This document shows positions 9,187 to 17,654 of a stretch of DNA of 64,000 nucleotides, one piece after another. The position numbers and the translations under genes are program-made. Under the pieces are notes generated by a model. That model saw only the letters and a program-made list of their open reading frames with translations, did no database searches and was not told where the DNA came from. The stretch is from Pedobacter faecalis (GTDB taxonomy: Bacteria; Bacteroidota; Bacteroidia; Sphingobacteriales; Sphingobacteriaceae), in the NCBI RefSeq assembly GCF_030182585.1, contig NZ_JARXOW010000001.1:682001-746000 (forward strand), given 5' to 3'. The first letter of the stretch is position 1, and every line of letters begins with the position of its first letter.

Positions 9187-10453
9187 AGTCAATTTCGGTT
9201 AATGCTGCTGATATTGCGCTGTAAATATAGTCCAGATCGTCGTTACTGATGACATAAGGTGGTAAAATATAAATGATATTTCCCAGGGGCCTCATGATAA
9301 TTCCACGTTCGAGGAAGAAATTATAGAGCCGGTTGCGTAGTCCGCTGAGGTAAGATGCATCTTCCCCTGCCTCCCATTCTATAGCCAGTATAGTTCCCGC
9401 TTGGCGTACGTCTTTCAATTTGGGATGACCCGCTATTTTGGCGGCAAACTGGCTATGCTGTTTCTCGATCCGTCTGATGTTGTCCATGGTTTCCTCCCGC
9501 TCAAGGATGTCCAGGCTGGCCAGTGAAGCCGCGCAGGCGACCGGGTTGGCCGTAAAGGAATGGCCATGATACAGCGTTTTAAGCTTATCGGTGCTGTAAA
9601 AGGCCTGATATATCTTGTCGTTGCAGGTCGTAATACCCATCGGCATGGTACCTCCGGTAAGTCCTTTGGAAAGGCAATATATATCGGGCGCGGTTTTTAA
9701 GGCTTCGCAGGAGAAGTATTTGCCTGTGCGACCAAAACCAGTCATCACTTCATCGGCTATGGTTAAAATACCGTGCGACTGGCAGCTTTCGATCAGTTCA
9801 TCAAGATAGGCCGCGTCGTACATACGCATGCCTGCCGTTCCCAATACCATGGGTTCAAAGATAAAACAGGCAACTTCGTTCGACAGGTAATTGATTCGAG
9901 ATCTTAGCTGGCTGATATTTGCTGCGCTAGGCAAATCCAGGAACTCTACATCAAACAACAGGGAATTAAATGGCTCGGTAAACATGCTGCGTCCGCTTAC
10001 AGACATGGCCCCAAAGGTGTCGCCATGATATGCTTCCCGAAATGCAAGTATTTTAGTGCGTGGCTTGCCCCCGTTCACCCAATATTGAAGGCACATTTTC
10101 AGGGCGACTTCCACAGCTGTAGAACCATTGTCGCTGTAAAATACCTTCTCTTGCTGGCCTGGCAGCAGCGGCAGGAGCCGTTCGGCCAACTGTACAGCCG
10201 GCTCATGGGTGAATCCGGCGAAGATCACATGTTCGAGCGTTTTAAGCTGTTCGGCCACTTTAGCTGCGATGTGCGGGTGTGCGTGACCGTGAATATTCAC
10301 CCACCAGCTGGAAACCGCGTCGATATAGCGTTGCCCCGCATCATCGTATAAATAGCATCCTTCGCCACGTACAATGCCGATATGCGGCAGTGCATCCTTC
10401 ATTTGGGTGTATGGATGCCACATAACTTTACTATCCCTTTCGGTTAAATTCAT
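9176..10453 (-). CDS. bioA: Adenosylmethionine-8-amino-7-oxononanoate aminotransferase BioA
   Basis: PLP-dependent class III aminotransferase of 425 residues that converts 7-keto-8-aminopelargonate to 7,8-diaminopelargonate in biotin synthesis, using S-adenosylmethionine as amino donor. Visible features: WHPYTQMKD and SSWWVNIHGHAHP near the N-terminus, FYSDNGSTAVEVALKM, the ADEVMTGFGRTG aspartate segment and the Schiff-base lysine K263 in CLSKGLTGG. The W-W pair and the HPYTQ opening favour BioA over other class III members. The start overlaps the NUDIX gene by 23 bases. No other biotin gene is in the window. Confidence 0.95.
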   Translation of the reverse strand: MNLTERDSKVMWHPYTQMKDALPHIGIVRGEGCYLYDDAGQRYIDAVSSWWVNIHGHAHPHIAAKVAEQLKTLEHVIFAGFTHEPAVQLAERLLPLLPGQQEKVFYSDNGSTAVEVALKMCLQYWVNGGKPRTKILAFREAYHGDTFGAMSVSGRSMFTEPFNSLLFDVEFLDLPSAANISQLRSRINYLSNEVACFIFEPMVLGTAGMRMYDAAYLDELIESCQSHGILTIADEVMTGFGRTGKYFSCEALKTAPDIYCLSKGLTGGTMPMGITTCNDKIYQAFYSTDKLKTLYHGHSFTANPVACAASLASLDILEREETMDNIRRIEKQHSQFAAKIAGHPKLKDVRQAGTILAIEWEAGEDASYLSGLRNRLYNFFLERGIIMRPLGNIIYILPPYVISNDDLDYIYSAISAALTEIDYAN

Positions 10454-10907
10454 GTAGGGTATTTTTTATTTGTTCGTTCTGCATTAGTATGACCTCCACA
10501 ACGCGCTGATCGGTACGGAATGTTACATCGCTCATGCTCAGCTTCTCCAGGGCAACCCATCTGAAGGATTGCAGCTTTCCTTCGTCGAAATCGTACACCT
10601 GGGTCTTAAAGGAAAGGTTGAGCGGTGTAACAGGTTTTACCAGGTAATAGATACTCAGGATCTGGCTGTCGTTGAATGACGACTTCTCGTAAAAATCGGT
10701 GGTATACAGGTGGCTAAGCACTTCTACCTCAACTTCGCATTCCTCTATAAATTCCCGCTTAAGCGCTTCCAGCAGACCTTCTCCAAGTTCTACGCCACCG
10801 CCGGGGAACTTACTGAAGGTCCTGTCGCCCGACTGCTCGTCGCTGATCAGAACCTGGTTCTCCTCGTTGATCAGCACGCCATATACCCGTACGTTAAAGT
10901 AACTCAT
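10431..10907 (-). CDS. NUDIX hydrolase
   Basis: Cytosolic 158-residue NUDIX-fold hydrolase. The catalytic Nudix box is complete: GGGVELGEGLLEALKREF continuing into IEECEVEV, with the REFxEE core. It begins with a short beta-rich segment (VRVYGVLINEENQVLISDEQ). The substrate is a nucleoside diphosphate linked to another group, but the exact one cannot be read. It overlaps the upstream CDF gene by ATGA and the downstream bioA by 23 bases, so it is translationally coupled to both. Confidence 0.9.
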   Translation of the reverse strand: MSYFNVRVYGVLINEENQVLISDEQSGDRTFSKFPGGGVELGEGLLEALKREFIEECEVEVEVLSHLYTTDFYEKSSFNDSQILSIYYLVKPVTPLNLSFKTQVYDFDEGKLQSFRWVALEKLSMSDVTFRTDQRVVEVILMQNEQIKNTLHEFNRKG

Positions 10908-11902
10908 TGATCAAAATGTTTTTGGTTCTTGGTAGCATTCTCAATGGTCCATACAATCTCCTCGCGGAAGGGCTCGCGGCGTACCGGACATTCTTTCATA
11001 TGGCAGTAATGGCAGCACTCAGGCAGACAAGGATCGGCGTGTATAAACAGCTCGGTCTTGTGCGGCGCGGTGCCGTTAATGGTCTGATCTATCTCGGATA
11101 TCTCGCGGTGAACCTGTGTGAGTTCAAAATAATAAGGCAATGTAATATGGCAGTCGATATGCAGATCGGCGCCATACTGCTGCGCCCTCAGATTGTGTAT
11201 ATCGATCCAGGGATCGCGCCTGTTATGCTGCAGAATAGCGATAACATCTTTGACAACTTCCTGGTTACTCTCGTCCATAAGGCCGCCGACAGAACGGCGG
11301 ATAAGTTTGTAACCGTTATGAATGATATAACCGGCAAGCAAAATAGATATCACGGAATCCAGCCATGTTAGTCCCGTAACCTTGATCAATATGATGCCGC
11401 CAACAAGTCCTGCGCTGGTTATGGCATCCGTAAAAAGGTGTTTGCCGTCTGCTTCGAGGGTAATGGACCTGTGTGTTTTTCCTGCTTTGATCAGATATAG
11501 GCCGGTAAACAGATTGATGATACCAGTGGCTCCGATAATGATCGCACCCTCCAGCAGATTTTCCAGTGTTTTCGGATAGATCAGATCGGCCCCCGATTTA
11601 AGCAAAATAATGACACCGGCCGCGGTAATAAGCACGCCTTCCAGAAAGGCTGAGAAAAATTCAATTTTGCCGTGGCCATACGGGTGGTTGTTATCTTTTG
11701 GTCTGGTGGCGAGATAGATGCTGTAAAAGGCGAAGGCACTGGCGATGACATTGACGATGCTTTCGGCTGCATCTGTAAGAATGGCATTGGAATGCGTGAT
11801 CAGATAGGCCCCAAACTTGGCCAGCATCAGTAAAAAACTGATGGACAAGGCAATAAGAATGGCTGTCTTTCTAGGATGCAATGTTCTCGATTTGGTGTTC
11901 AA
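10904..11902 (-). CDS. Cation diffusion facilitator family transporter
   Basis: Inner-membrane divalent-metal/proton antiporter of up to 332 residues, with about six membrane helices. Signature segments are LTDAAESIVNV in helix 2, NNHPYGHGKIEFF after helix 3 and TWLDSVISILLA in helix 5. The cytoplasmic domain ends in a Cys/His-rich tail (DPCLPECCHYCHMKECPVR) that could bind metal. No in-frame ATG exists; TTG at 11902 is the longest choice, but that TTG is part of a TATTTTTG -7-like element at 11900-11907, so a second TTG at 11881 may be the true start. It heads the operon with NUDIX, bioA and the ferritin-like gene. Confidence 0.92.
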   Translation of the reverse strand: MNTKSRTLHPRKTAILIALSISFLLMLAKFGAYLITHSNAILTDAAESIVNVIASAFAFYSIYLATRPKDNNHPYGHGKIEFFSAFLEGVLITAAGVIILLKSGADLIYPKTLENLLEGAIIIGATGIINLFTGLYLIKAGKTHRSITLEADGKHLFTDAITSAGLVGGIILIKVTGLTWLDSVISILLAGYIIHNGYKLIRRSVGGLMDESNQEVVKDVIAILQHNRRDPWIDIHNLRAQQYGADLHIDCHITLPYYFELTQVHREISEIDQTINGTAPHKTELFIHADPCLPECCHYCHMKECPVRREPFREEIVWTIENATKNQKHFDQ

Positions 11903-11907
11903 AAATA
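11900..11907 (-). promoter_or_regulatory. Possible -7 element (TATTTTTG) of the CDF-NUDIX-bioA operon
   Basis: On the minus strand the octamer TATTTTTG matches the Bacteroidetes -7 consensus TAnnTTTG. It overlaps the first possible TTG start codon of the transporter gene, which makes that start doubtful if the promoter is real. Confidence 0.4.
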
Positions 11908-11968
11908 CTGTTTAAGGCGCGCATTCCATTAAAAGTATTTTTTTTAGTTCATAATCCGGTGAGGTTCA

Positions 11969-11976
11969 TATCTTTG
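11969..11976 (+). promoter_or_regulatory. Likely -7 promoter element of the aminotransferase gene
   Basis: TATCTTTG matches TAnnTTTG exactly and lies 36 bases before the aminotransferase ATG at 12013. It is divergent from the CDF operon, so the two share this intergenic region. Confidence 0.55.
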
Positions 11977-12012
11977 TGTCCGCACAAATTTTATTGCTAT
12001 TCACCACCAATT

Positions 12013-13206
12013 ATGACATTTTTATCTAAAAGAATCAACAACCTGTCTGAGTCGCAAACCATTAAAATGGCTAAGCTGGGCAGAGAGCTATCCGCCAAAG
12101 GGATAGATGTTATTAACCTGAGTTTCGGGGAGCCTGATTTTTATACGCCTGACTTTGTAAAGGAGGCAGCCAAAAAAGCCATAGATGAAAACTACTCATA
12201 TTATACTCCGGTATCGGGATACGCTGATTTGAGAAAAGCGGTTACTGAAAAACTATTAAACGAGAATAACCTTACCTATTCTCCTGAGCAGATTGTTGTA
12301 TCGACCGGTGCCAAGCAATCGCTTGCAAATGCAGTTCTCTGCCTGGTAGATCCGGGTGATGAAGTGATCGTTCCTACGCCTTACTGGGTATCGTATTCAG
12401 AAATGATCAAGCTGGCGGAGGGCGAGACGGTGTTTATCAACGCAACTGTGGAGAATGAGTTTAAAATCACTGCCGACCAACTTGAAGCTGCAATAACACC
12501 TAAAACCAAGCTGTTCATGTTTTCTTCGCCATGTAATCCGACCGGTTCGGTATACAGCAAAGAAGAACTTGCTGCACTGGTAGAGGTTTTTGAGAAATAT
12601 CCGAATATTTACATTATATCGGACGAGATTTATGAGCACATCAATTTTGTCGGCCAGCATGCTTCTATTGCTGAATTCGACAGTGTGAAAGACCGTGTGA
12701 TACTGATCAACGGCTTCTCTAAGTCGTACGCCATGACCGGATGGCGTGTGGGCTATATGGCGGCCAACAAAGAGATCGCTTCTGCTTGTGATAAATTGCA
12801 GGGCCAGATCACTTCGGGTACCTCTTCAATCGCGCAGCGTGCTGCTTTGGCTGGTTACCAGGGTGGCTTAGATTCTGTAAAGGAGATGGTTGCAGAATTT
12901 AAAAAACGCAGAGACATTGTTTACGCCCTGCTTAAAGAGATTCCCGGCGTTAAGGTTAATCTTCCTGACGGTGCGTTTTACTTCTTCCCGGAGATTAAGT
13001 CTTATTTCGGGAGAAGGAATGGCGATACGGTAATCAACAATGCGGAAGACCTGTGTTTATACATCCTGAATGAGGCTCATGTTTCGACCGTAACCGGCGA
13101 AGCTTTCGGTAATGAAGACTGCATCAGGATTTCTTATGCAGCGTCTGAAGACCAGCTAAGAAAAGCGGTATCAAGAATTAAAGATGCTTTAGTGAAGTTG
13201 TCGTAA
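12013..13206 (+). CDS. aspC: Pyridoxal-phosphate aspartate-type aminotransferase
   Basis: Class I aminotransferase of 397 residues that moves an amino group between aspartate (or a related amino acid) and 2-oxoglutarate. The frame is open from 11881, but the ATG at 12013 gives the normal family start (FLSKRINNLSESQTIKMAKL). Visible motifs are INLSFGEPDF, the SSPCNPTGSVYS substrate segment, SDEIYEHI and the Schiff-base lysine K237 in GFSKSYAMTGWRVGY. It belongs to the prokaryotic aspartate aminotransferase subgroup (Ib-like), where specificity can also include prephenate or other acceptors, so the symbol is tentative. A strong terminator follows. Confidence 0.93.
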   Translation: MTFLSKRINNLSESQTIKMAKLGRELSAKGIDVINLSFGEPDFYTPDFVKEAAKKAIDENYSYYTPVSGYADLRKAVTEKLLNENNLTYSPEQIVVSTGAKQSLANAVLCLVDPGDEVIVPTPYWVSYSEMIKLAEGETVFINATVENEFKITADQLEAAITPKTKLFMFSSPCNPTGSVYSKEELAALVEVFEKYPNIYIISDEIYEHINFVGQHASIAEFDSVKDRVILINGFSKSYAMTGWRVGYMAANKEIASACDKLQGQITSGTSSIAQRAALAGYQGGLDSVKEMVAEFKKRRDIVYALLKEIPGVKVNLPDGAFYFFPEIKSYFGRRNGDTVINNAEDLCLYILNEAHVSTVTGEAFGNEDCIRISYAASEDQLRKAVSRIKDALVKLS

Positions 13207-13227
13207 GACACTTATCAAATGATAACG

Positions 13228-13260
13228 AAAGCCGGATATTGATAAAATATCCGGCTTTTT
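13228..13260 (+). terminator. Rho-independent terminator after the aminotransferase
   Basis: A perfect 13-base stem (AAAGCCGGATATT and its complement) with a 5-base loop is followed by TTTTT. It lies between convergent genes and ends the aminotransferase transcript. Confidence 0.9.
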
Positions 13261-13288
13261 ATGTTTTATCCCATGATCTGGTTGGCGG

Positions 13289-14533
13289 TTATGATCTAAT
13301 GGCTTCGACGGGGTCGAGACGGGAGGCTGAATATGCTGGCCAAAAACCTGAGATAACTCCGATGATCACTGATACACCTATTCCCAGAATAATGTTCGAC
13401 ATAAACAATACCATCTCAAATCCGAAGGAGCCAGCGATCAGCGTACCGATATATACGAGCAATAAGCCAAGTAGCCCACCTAAAAGACATAGTGCAATGG
13501 CTTCAAACAGAAACTGAAGCAGGATAAAGTAGTTTTTGGCACCCAGGGACTTTTGTATACCAATGATGTTGGTACGTTCCTTTACAGAAACAAACATGAT
13601 ATTGGCGATGCCGAAGCCGCCCACGAGTATAGAAAAGCCCCCGATGATCCATCCGGCAAGGTCGACCACCCCAAACATCGTATCGAGCTGATCGGAGGCG
13701 ATGGTACTTTTGTTGAGCGCAAAGTCGTCGTCCTGTCCCGGCCTGATCTTTCTGATGGAGCGCATAGCTCCTCTCAGCTCACTTTCCACTTCTTCGAGTG
13801 CGATGTGATCATAGCCTCTTACTGTAATGGTGGGGTCGTAACGGCCGCTTTCTACATCCATCATACCGCGCGCTAAATTAAGCGGCATAATGATATTCTT
13901 GTCCTGTGACATGCCCATCATGTCTTCCCCCTCCTTTTTAAATACGCCTACCACCGACATTTTTCTTCCCATGACCGAGACCTTTTTGCCTATGGCTGGC
14001 TGACCGTTGAACAAGCCTTCTGCGAGTGCAGCGCCAATGAGCACTACCGGCGAACCGGCCCTACCCTCGTTCTCGGTAAAATACCTGCCTTCCTGAAATT
14101 CCAGGTTCCAGGTTTTGTTAAAGTCCTGCGAAACCGCCCTCAGTCCGGCGCCCTCCACAGCATTTACGCGGTATTTGACGGTGCGCTCGTTTGCGTAGAT
14201 TTCGTAGGAAACCCCCTGGGCATAGGTTAATCTTTCTTTTAGCAGATCATAATCCCGGAGAGAGGGTTCGGGACGGTTAACATACTTCCACCATGGATAG
14301 TCGCCAAATCCACCCCATGGCCACTTTTGGATAAAGATTGTTTTGGAACCTAACTTATCTATACTTTCCTGAAGCTTACTTCTGAACGTGTCGGCCGCCG
14401 AGAAAACGAAAATAATGGCAAAAATGCCTATGGTGATGCCTAAAAGCGATAGCATGGTGCGCAGCTTATTCTGGCGTAGGGCATCAGCTGCAAAACGGAA
14501 ACTCTCGGCAATCAGTCTAAAAATTATCATCAT
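13289..14533 (-). CDS. ABC transporter permease, MacB/FtsX type
   Basis: Inner-membrane permease of 414 residues with the MacB layout: one N-terminal helix (LRTMLSLLGITIGIFAIIFV), a large periplasmic MacB_PCD domain (about 45-275), then three C-terminal helices of the FtsX domain (GGFGIANIMFVSVKERTNII, IALCLLGGLLGLLLVYIG and VIIGVISGFWPAYSASRLDP). The closing SRLDPVEAIR is typical. Such permeases work with a separate ATPase; a matching MacB-type ATPase lies at 17655-18413, 3 kb away and not in the same transcript, so pairing is plausible but unproved. Substrate is unknown (macrolides, lipoproteins or peptides in relatives). Confidence 0.93.
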   Translation of the reverse strand: MMIIFRLIAESFRFAADALRQNKLRTMLSLLGITIGIFAIIFVFSAADTFRSKLQESIDKLGSKTIFIQKWPWGGFGDYPWWKYVNRPEPSLRDYDLLKERLTYAQGVSYEIYANERTVKYRVNAVEGAGLRAVSQDFNKTWNLEFQEGRYFTENEGRAGSPVVLIGAALAEGLFNGQPAIGKKVSVMGRKMSVVGVFKKEGEDMMGMSQDKNIIMPLNLARGMMDVESGRYDPTITVRGYDHIALEEVESELRGAMRSIRKIRPGQDDDFALNKSTIASDQLDTMFGVVDLAGWIIGGFSILVGGFGIANIMFVSVKERTNIIGIQKSLGAKNYFILLQFLFEAIALCLLGGLLGLLLVYIGTLIAGSFGFEMVLFMSNIILGIGVSVIIGVISGFWPAYSASRLDPVEAIRS

Positions 14534-14623
14534 CAGGATTTAGATCAAATGTACCCAAAAAGGTTACAGCTGGATCACTTTAACTTAAAAATTGCTCAAC
14601 TAGGTTTATAAAAATTATATTAG

Positions 14624-14631
14624 TAAATTTG
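14624..14631 (+). promoter_or_regulatory. Likely -7 promoter element of queA
   Basis: TAAATTTG matches TAnnTTTG and lies 27 bases before the queA ATG at 14659, in an AT-rich intergenic region shared with the divergent permease gene. Confidence 0.5.
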
Positions 14632-14658
14632 CGCCCTAAATTATTACATCAGAAAAAT

Positions 14659-15708
14659 ATGAAATTATCTCAATTTAAGTTTAATTTACCTGAGTCGTTA
14701 GTTGCAAACAATCCATCTGAACAGAGAGATGAAGCGCGATTAATGGTTCTGCATAAAGATAGTGGCAAAATTGAACACCGGATTTTCAAAGATGTTTTAG
14801 AGTATTTCGATGATAAAGATGTAATGATCCTGAACAACACCAAGGTGTTTCCGGCCAGACTTTATGGCAACAAGGAAAAAACAGGCGCTACTATTGAGGT
14901 TTTCCTGTTACGCGAGCTGAACCGCGAGCTTCGCTTATGGGACGTTTTGGTTGATCCGGCGCGTAAAATTCGTGTAGGTAACAAGCTTTACTTTGGCGAT
15001 GATGACCTGCTTGTTGCTGAAGTGGTAGATAATACGACCTCGAGAGGACGTACCATCCGTTTCCTTTTTGACGGTACTGATGAGGAATTCAGGAAGAACA
15101 TTGAGATACTTGGAGAGACCCCGCTTCCAAAATATATTAAGCGTAAGGCAACCGCTCAGGATAAAGAGCGCTATCAGACGATCTTTGCGAAACATGAGGG
15201 TGCAGTTGCTGCTCCTACCGCCGGATTGCATTTCAGCAGGGAGCTTATGAAGAGGCTTGAACTGAAAGGTGTTGACTTTGCAGAAGTAACTTTGCATGTG
15301 GGTTTGGGTACTTTCAGGTCTGTTGAAGTAGAAGATCTTACCAAACACAAGATGGACTCAGAGCAGTTCATCATTGAACAGCGCGATGCAGATATTGTTA
15401 ATAAAGCTATTGAAGAAAAGAGAAAAGTTTGCGCAGTTGGTACAACCTCCATGCGTGCCATAGAATCTGCTGTTTCTTCTAACAGGACACTTAAAGCTGC
15501 AAATGACTGGACAAGTAAGTTCATATTCCCGCCTTACGATTTCAGTATTGCCAATTCCATGATCACCAATTTTCATACGCCTGAATCGACGCTGCTGATG
15601 ATGGTAAGTGCCTTTGGTGGATATGAGCATGTAATGAACGCTTACGAAATTGCCGTTAAAGAAAAATATCGCTTTTATAGCTATGGCGATGCGATGCTGA
15701 TTATATAG
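14659..15708 (+). CDS. queA: S-adenosylmethionine:tRNA ribosyltransferase-isomerase QueA
   Basis: Makes epoxyqueuosine in tRNA by transferring and isomerising the ribosyl part of S-adenosylmethionine; 349 residues from the ATG at 14659 (an open frame reaches back to 14629). Family landmarks are [21 protein letters not shown] at the start, [44 protein letters not shown] and the C-terminal [20 protein letters not shown]. The length is normal. It is followed 39 bases later by ispD and may share its transcript. Confidence 0.97.
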   Translation: MKLSQFKFNLPESLVANNPSEQRDEARLMVLHKDSGKIEHRIFKDVLEYFDDKDVMILNNTKVFPARLYGNKEKTGATIEVFLLRELNRELRLWDVLVDPARKIRVGNKLYFGDDDLLVAEVVDNTTSRGRTIRFLFDGTDEEFRKNIEILGETPLPKYIKRKATAQDKERYQTIFAKHEGAVAAPTAGLHFSRELMKRLELKGVDFAEVTLHVGLGTFRSVEVEDLTKHKMDSEQFIIEQRDADIVNKAIEEKRKVCAVGTTSMRAIESAVSSNRTLKAANDWTSKFIFPPYDFSIANSMITNFHTPESTLLMMVSAFGGYEHVMNAYEIAVKEKYRFYSYGDAMLII

Positions 15709-15747
15709 GTATTCGTTTGAAGCGAGATTACCGGTTTAAACAAGTCA

Positions 15748-16425
15748 ATGAAATATTTCGCTATTATAGTTGCCGGTGGATCTGGAAGCCGTATGCAGAG
15801 CAAGGTTGCCAAACAGTTTTTGTTGCTGAGGGGCCGACCTGTGATGATGTATACGATTCAGGCCTTTTATAAGTGCACACTTAGTCCAGAGATAATAGTT
15901 GTACTAAATAGACATCAGCATCACTATTGGGCAGAGCTATGCCGTCTTCACCATTTCGACATTCCGCATAAGGTTGTGGAGGGTGGTGAAACGAGGTTCC
16001 ACTCGGTTAAAAATGGCCTGGCTCATATCCTGGAACAGGGTGTGGTAGCTATTCACGATGCCGTAAGACCGCTTGTATCGCCGGAACTCATACTCAGGTC
16101 TTATAAACAGGCGGAGAAAAAAGGTAATTGTGTAGTTGCCGTCTCTCCTACAGACTCGCTCAGAAAACTGGATGAGGCTGAAGGAAGCCTTGCGGTGAAC
16201 AGGAATGATTTCATTTTAGTACAGACGCCACAAACATTTATTGTGGAGACGCATAAAGACTGCTATAATATTCCGTACGAGGAGAAGTTTACGGATGATG
16301 CCACTGTAGCTGAACATTGTGGCCACGCCATCCATATCGCGGAAGGAGAGCGGGAAAATATCAAAATCACCTATCCAGAGGATTTGGAGATCGCTGATAT
16401 TTATCTAAAAAAAAGGGGCTTTTAA
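15748..16425 (+). CDS. ispD: 2-C-methyl-D-erythritol 4-phosphate cytidylyltransferase IspD
   Basis: Third step of the MEP isoprenoid pathway: CTP plus methylerythritol phosphate gives CDP-methylerythritol. The protein has 225 residues. The CTP-binding loop is IVAGGSGSRMQSKVAKQFL, followed by AIHDAVRPLVS, the VSPTDSLRKL segment, RNDFILVQTPQTF and FTDDATVAEHCGH, all in the family order. The gene end overlaps the stem of its terminator. Confidence 0.96.
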   Translation: MKYFAIIVAGGSGSRMQSKVAKQFLLLRGRPVMMYTIQAFYKCTLSPEIIVVLNRHQHHYWAELCRLHHFDIPHKVVEGGETRFHSVKNGLAHILEQGVVAIHDAVRPLVSPELILRSYKQAEKKGNCVVAVSPTDSLRKLDEAEGSLAVNRNDFILVQTPQTFIVETHKDCYNIPYEEKFTDDATVAEHCGHAIHIAEGERENIKITYPEDLEIADIYLKKRGF

Positions 16426-16442
16426 TATAAAAGCCCCTTTTT
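16409..16442 (+). terminator. Rho-independent terminator overlapping the ispD stop codon
   Basis: AAAAGGGGCTTTT and its complement form a stem around AATAT, with flanking A and T runs. The stop codon of ispD (16423-16425) lies in the loop region, and the element can work in both directions. Confidence 0.85.
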
Positions 16443-16458
16443 GTATCTGAAATACCGA

Positions 16459-16611
16459 CTAAGCCGCACTTCTGATAATTCGTAATATTACGGCAATCAC
16501 TGCAATAACTAAAAGAATGTGGATGATTCCTCCTGTATAGAAATTACCGAAAAAGCTAATCGCCCAAATGATTACCAAGATTACCGCAATTAAATAAAGT
16601 AGATTTCCCAT
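16459..16611 (-). CDS. Small membrane protein, lmo0937/DUF5670-like
   Basis: Fifty-residue protein from the ATG at 16609-16611 to TAG at 16459, with two hydrophobic helices (LLYLIAVILVIIWAISFF and IIHILLVIAVIAVILRII) joined by GNFYTGG and ending in RSAA. This is the composition of the small lmo0937-type membrane proteins, often linked to stress, whose function is not established. It stands alone between two terminators. Confidence 0.8.
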   Translation of the reverse strand: MGNLLYLIAVILVIIWAISFFGNFYTGGIIHILLVIAVIAVILRIIRSAA

Positions 16612-16697
16612 AACGTTTAATTTTTAAGTTTATGTTTTTAGATAGATGTAAGAAGCTTATTACTTCATGACAATACATAAACAATCTTCGTTCCAAA

Positions 16698-16731
16698 ATA
16701 AAAACCCCGCTGTTTGGCAGCGGGGTTTTTA
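16698..16731 (-). terminator. Terminator of the DUF2795 gene
   Basis: AAAAACCCCGCTG and its complement form a stem with a short TTTGG loop, with T runs on both strands. It lies 20 bases after the stop of the minus-strand gene at 16750-16971. Confidence 0.88.
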
Positions 16732-16749
16732 TTTGAGATTGGTACAATC

Positions 16750-16971
16750 TTAATATTCGTCTTCGTTGAAGAAGAAATCGTCTTTGGTTGGATAATCTGG
16801 CCAGATCTCTTCGATTGTTTCATATGGTTCACCATCATCTTCGAGTGCCTGAAGATTTTCGATTACTTCTACGGGTGCTCCCGATCTGATACCGTAATCG
16901 ATTAATTCGTCTTTCGTTGCTGGCCATGGAGCGTCTTCCAAATGCGATGCGAGTTCTAGTGTCCAATACAT
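16750..16971 (-). CDS. DUF2795 domain-containing protein
   Basis: Seventy-three-residue acidic cytosolic protein (MYWTLELASHLEDAPWPATK, then DELIDYGIRSGAP and a long acidic tail ending DDFFFNEDEY). This matches the DUF2795 helical domain, found as a short stand-alone protein across Bacteroidetes. Its role is unknown. It is single, with its own terminator. Confidence 0.85.
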   Translation of the reverse strand: MYWTLELASHLEDAPWPATKDELIDYGIRSGAPVEVIENLQALEDDGEPYETIEEIWPDYPTKDDFFFNEDEY

Positions 16972-17083
16972 ATTCTTAATGTTATTTAAGTTGTTCTACA
17001 ATAATTCGCAAAAGTATATTAAAAAACCTGACGAAAACAAACTTTTTTTTCCACTATTCACAACGGGTTTTGTATGATAACGC

Positions 17084-17632
17084 TCAGGAACGCGGAATCC
17101 AGATATCTTCCTTAAAATCCCCGTCAAAATTGATTTTCCGTGACAGAACAAAGAGGTAATCACTTAGCCTGTTTAGGTAGATCACAACCTTTTGATCTAC
17201 GTAACTTTCGGAGGCGAGGTGGACAACAAGTCGCTCGGCCCTCCGGCAAACGCAGCGGGCTACATGGCATTGGGCGCCTGCCGTTGAGCCGCCGGGGAGA
17301 ATAAAATGAGTCAGGTCGGGAAGTTCCAGATTCATCTCATCGATCTCCGTCTCGAGCAGTGTAATGTCAGCGGCGGTAAGGTCCGGAATCTTCATTTTGG
17401 ATTTATCAGGATCGGCCGCCAGACAGGCACCTATGGTAAACAGCCTGTCCTGAATGTGCTTAAGCATTTCCTTGTAAGGATTGGCCGCGGCATGACTCAT
17501 GATAAGGCCAAGATGTGAATTGAGCTCGTCGACCGTGCCGTAACTTTCGATACGCAGATCGTATTTTGGGACACGGGTACCGCCTATAAGGGAAGTAAGT
17601 CCCTTATCACCTGTTTTCGTGTAAATCTTCAT
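17084..17632 (-). CDS. Cob(I)yrinic acid a,c-diamide adenosyltransferase, PduO type
   Basis: Transfers the adenosyl group of ATP to cobalamin to make the coenzyme form of vitamin B12; 182 residues. The N-terminal ATP-binding motif is TKTGDKGLTSLIGGTRVPK, then RIESYGTVDELNSHLG, and the C-terminal CVCRRAERLVV with LNRLSDYLFVLSR. These define the PduO (not CobA or EutT) class. It lies 22 bases after the ABC ATPase gene and is probably in the same operon as plsC and gatC. Confidence 0.95.
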   Translation of the reverse strand: MKIYTKTGDKGLTSLIGGTRVPKYDLRIESYGTVDELNSHLGLIMSHAAANPYKEMLKHIQDRLFTIGACLAADPDKSKMKIPDLTAADITLLETEIDEMNLELPDLTHFILPGGSTAGAQCHVARCVCRRAERLVVHLASESYVDQKVVIYLNRLSDYLFVLSRKINFDGDFKEDIWIPRS

Positions 17633-17654
17633 CCGTAATGATTAAGACGGAAAA

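Noticed and set aside
10904..11902. Cys/His-rich tail of the CDF protein as a novel domain
   Set aside because: Similar tails are common in Bacteroidetes CDF transporters and probably bind the transported metal.
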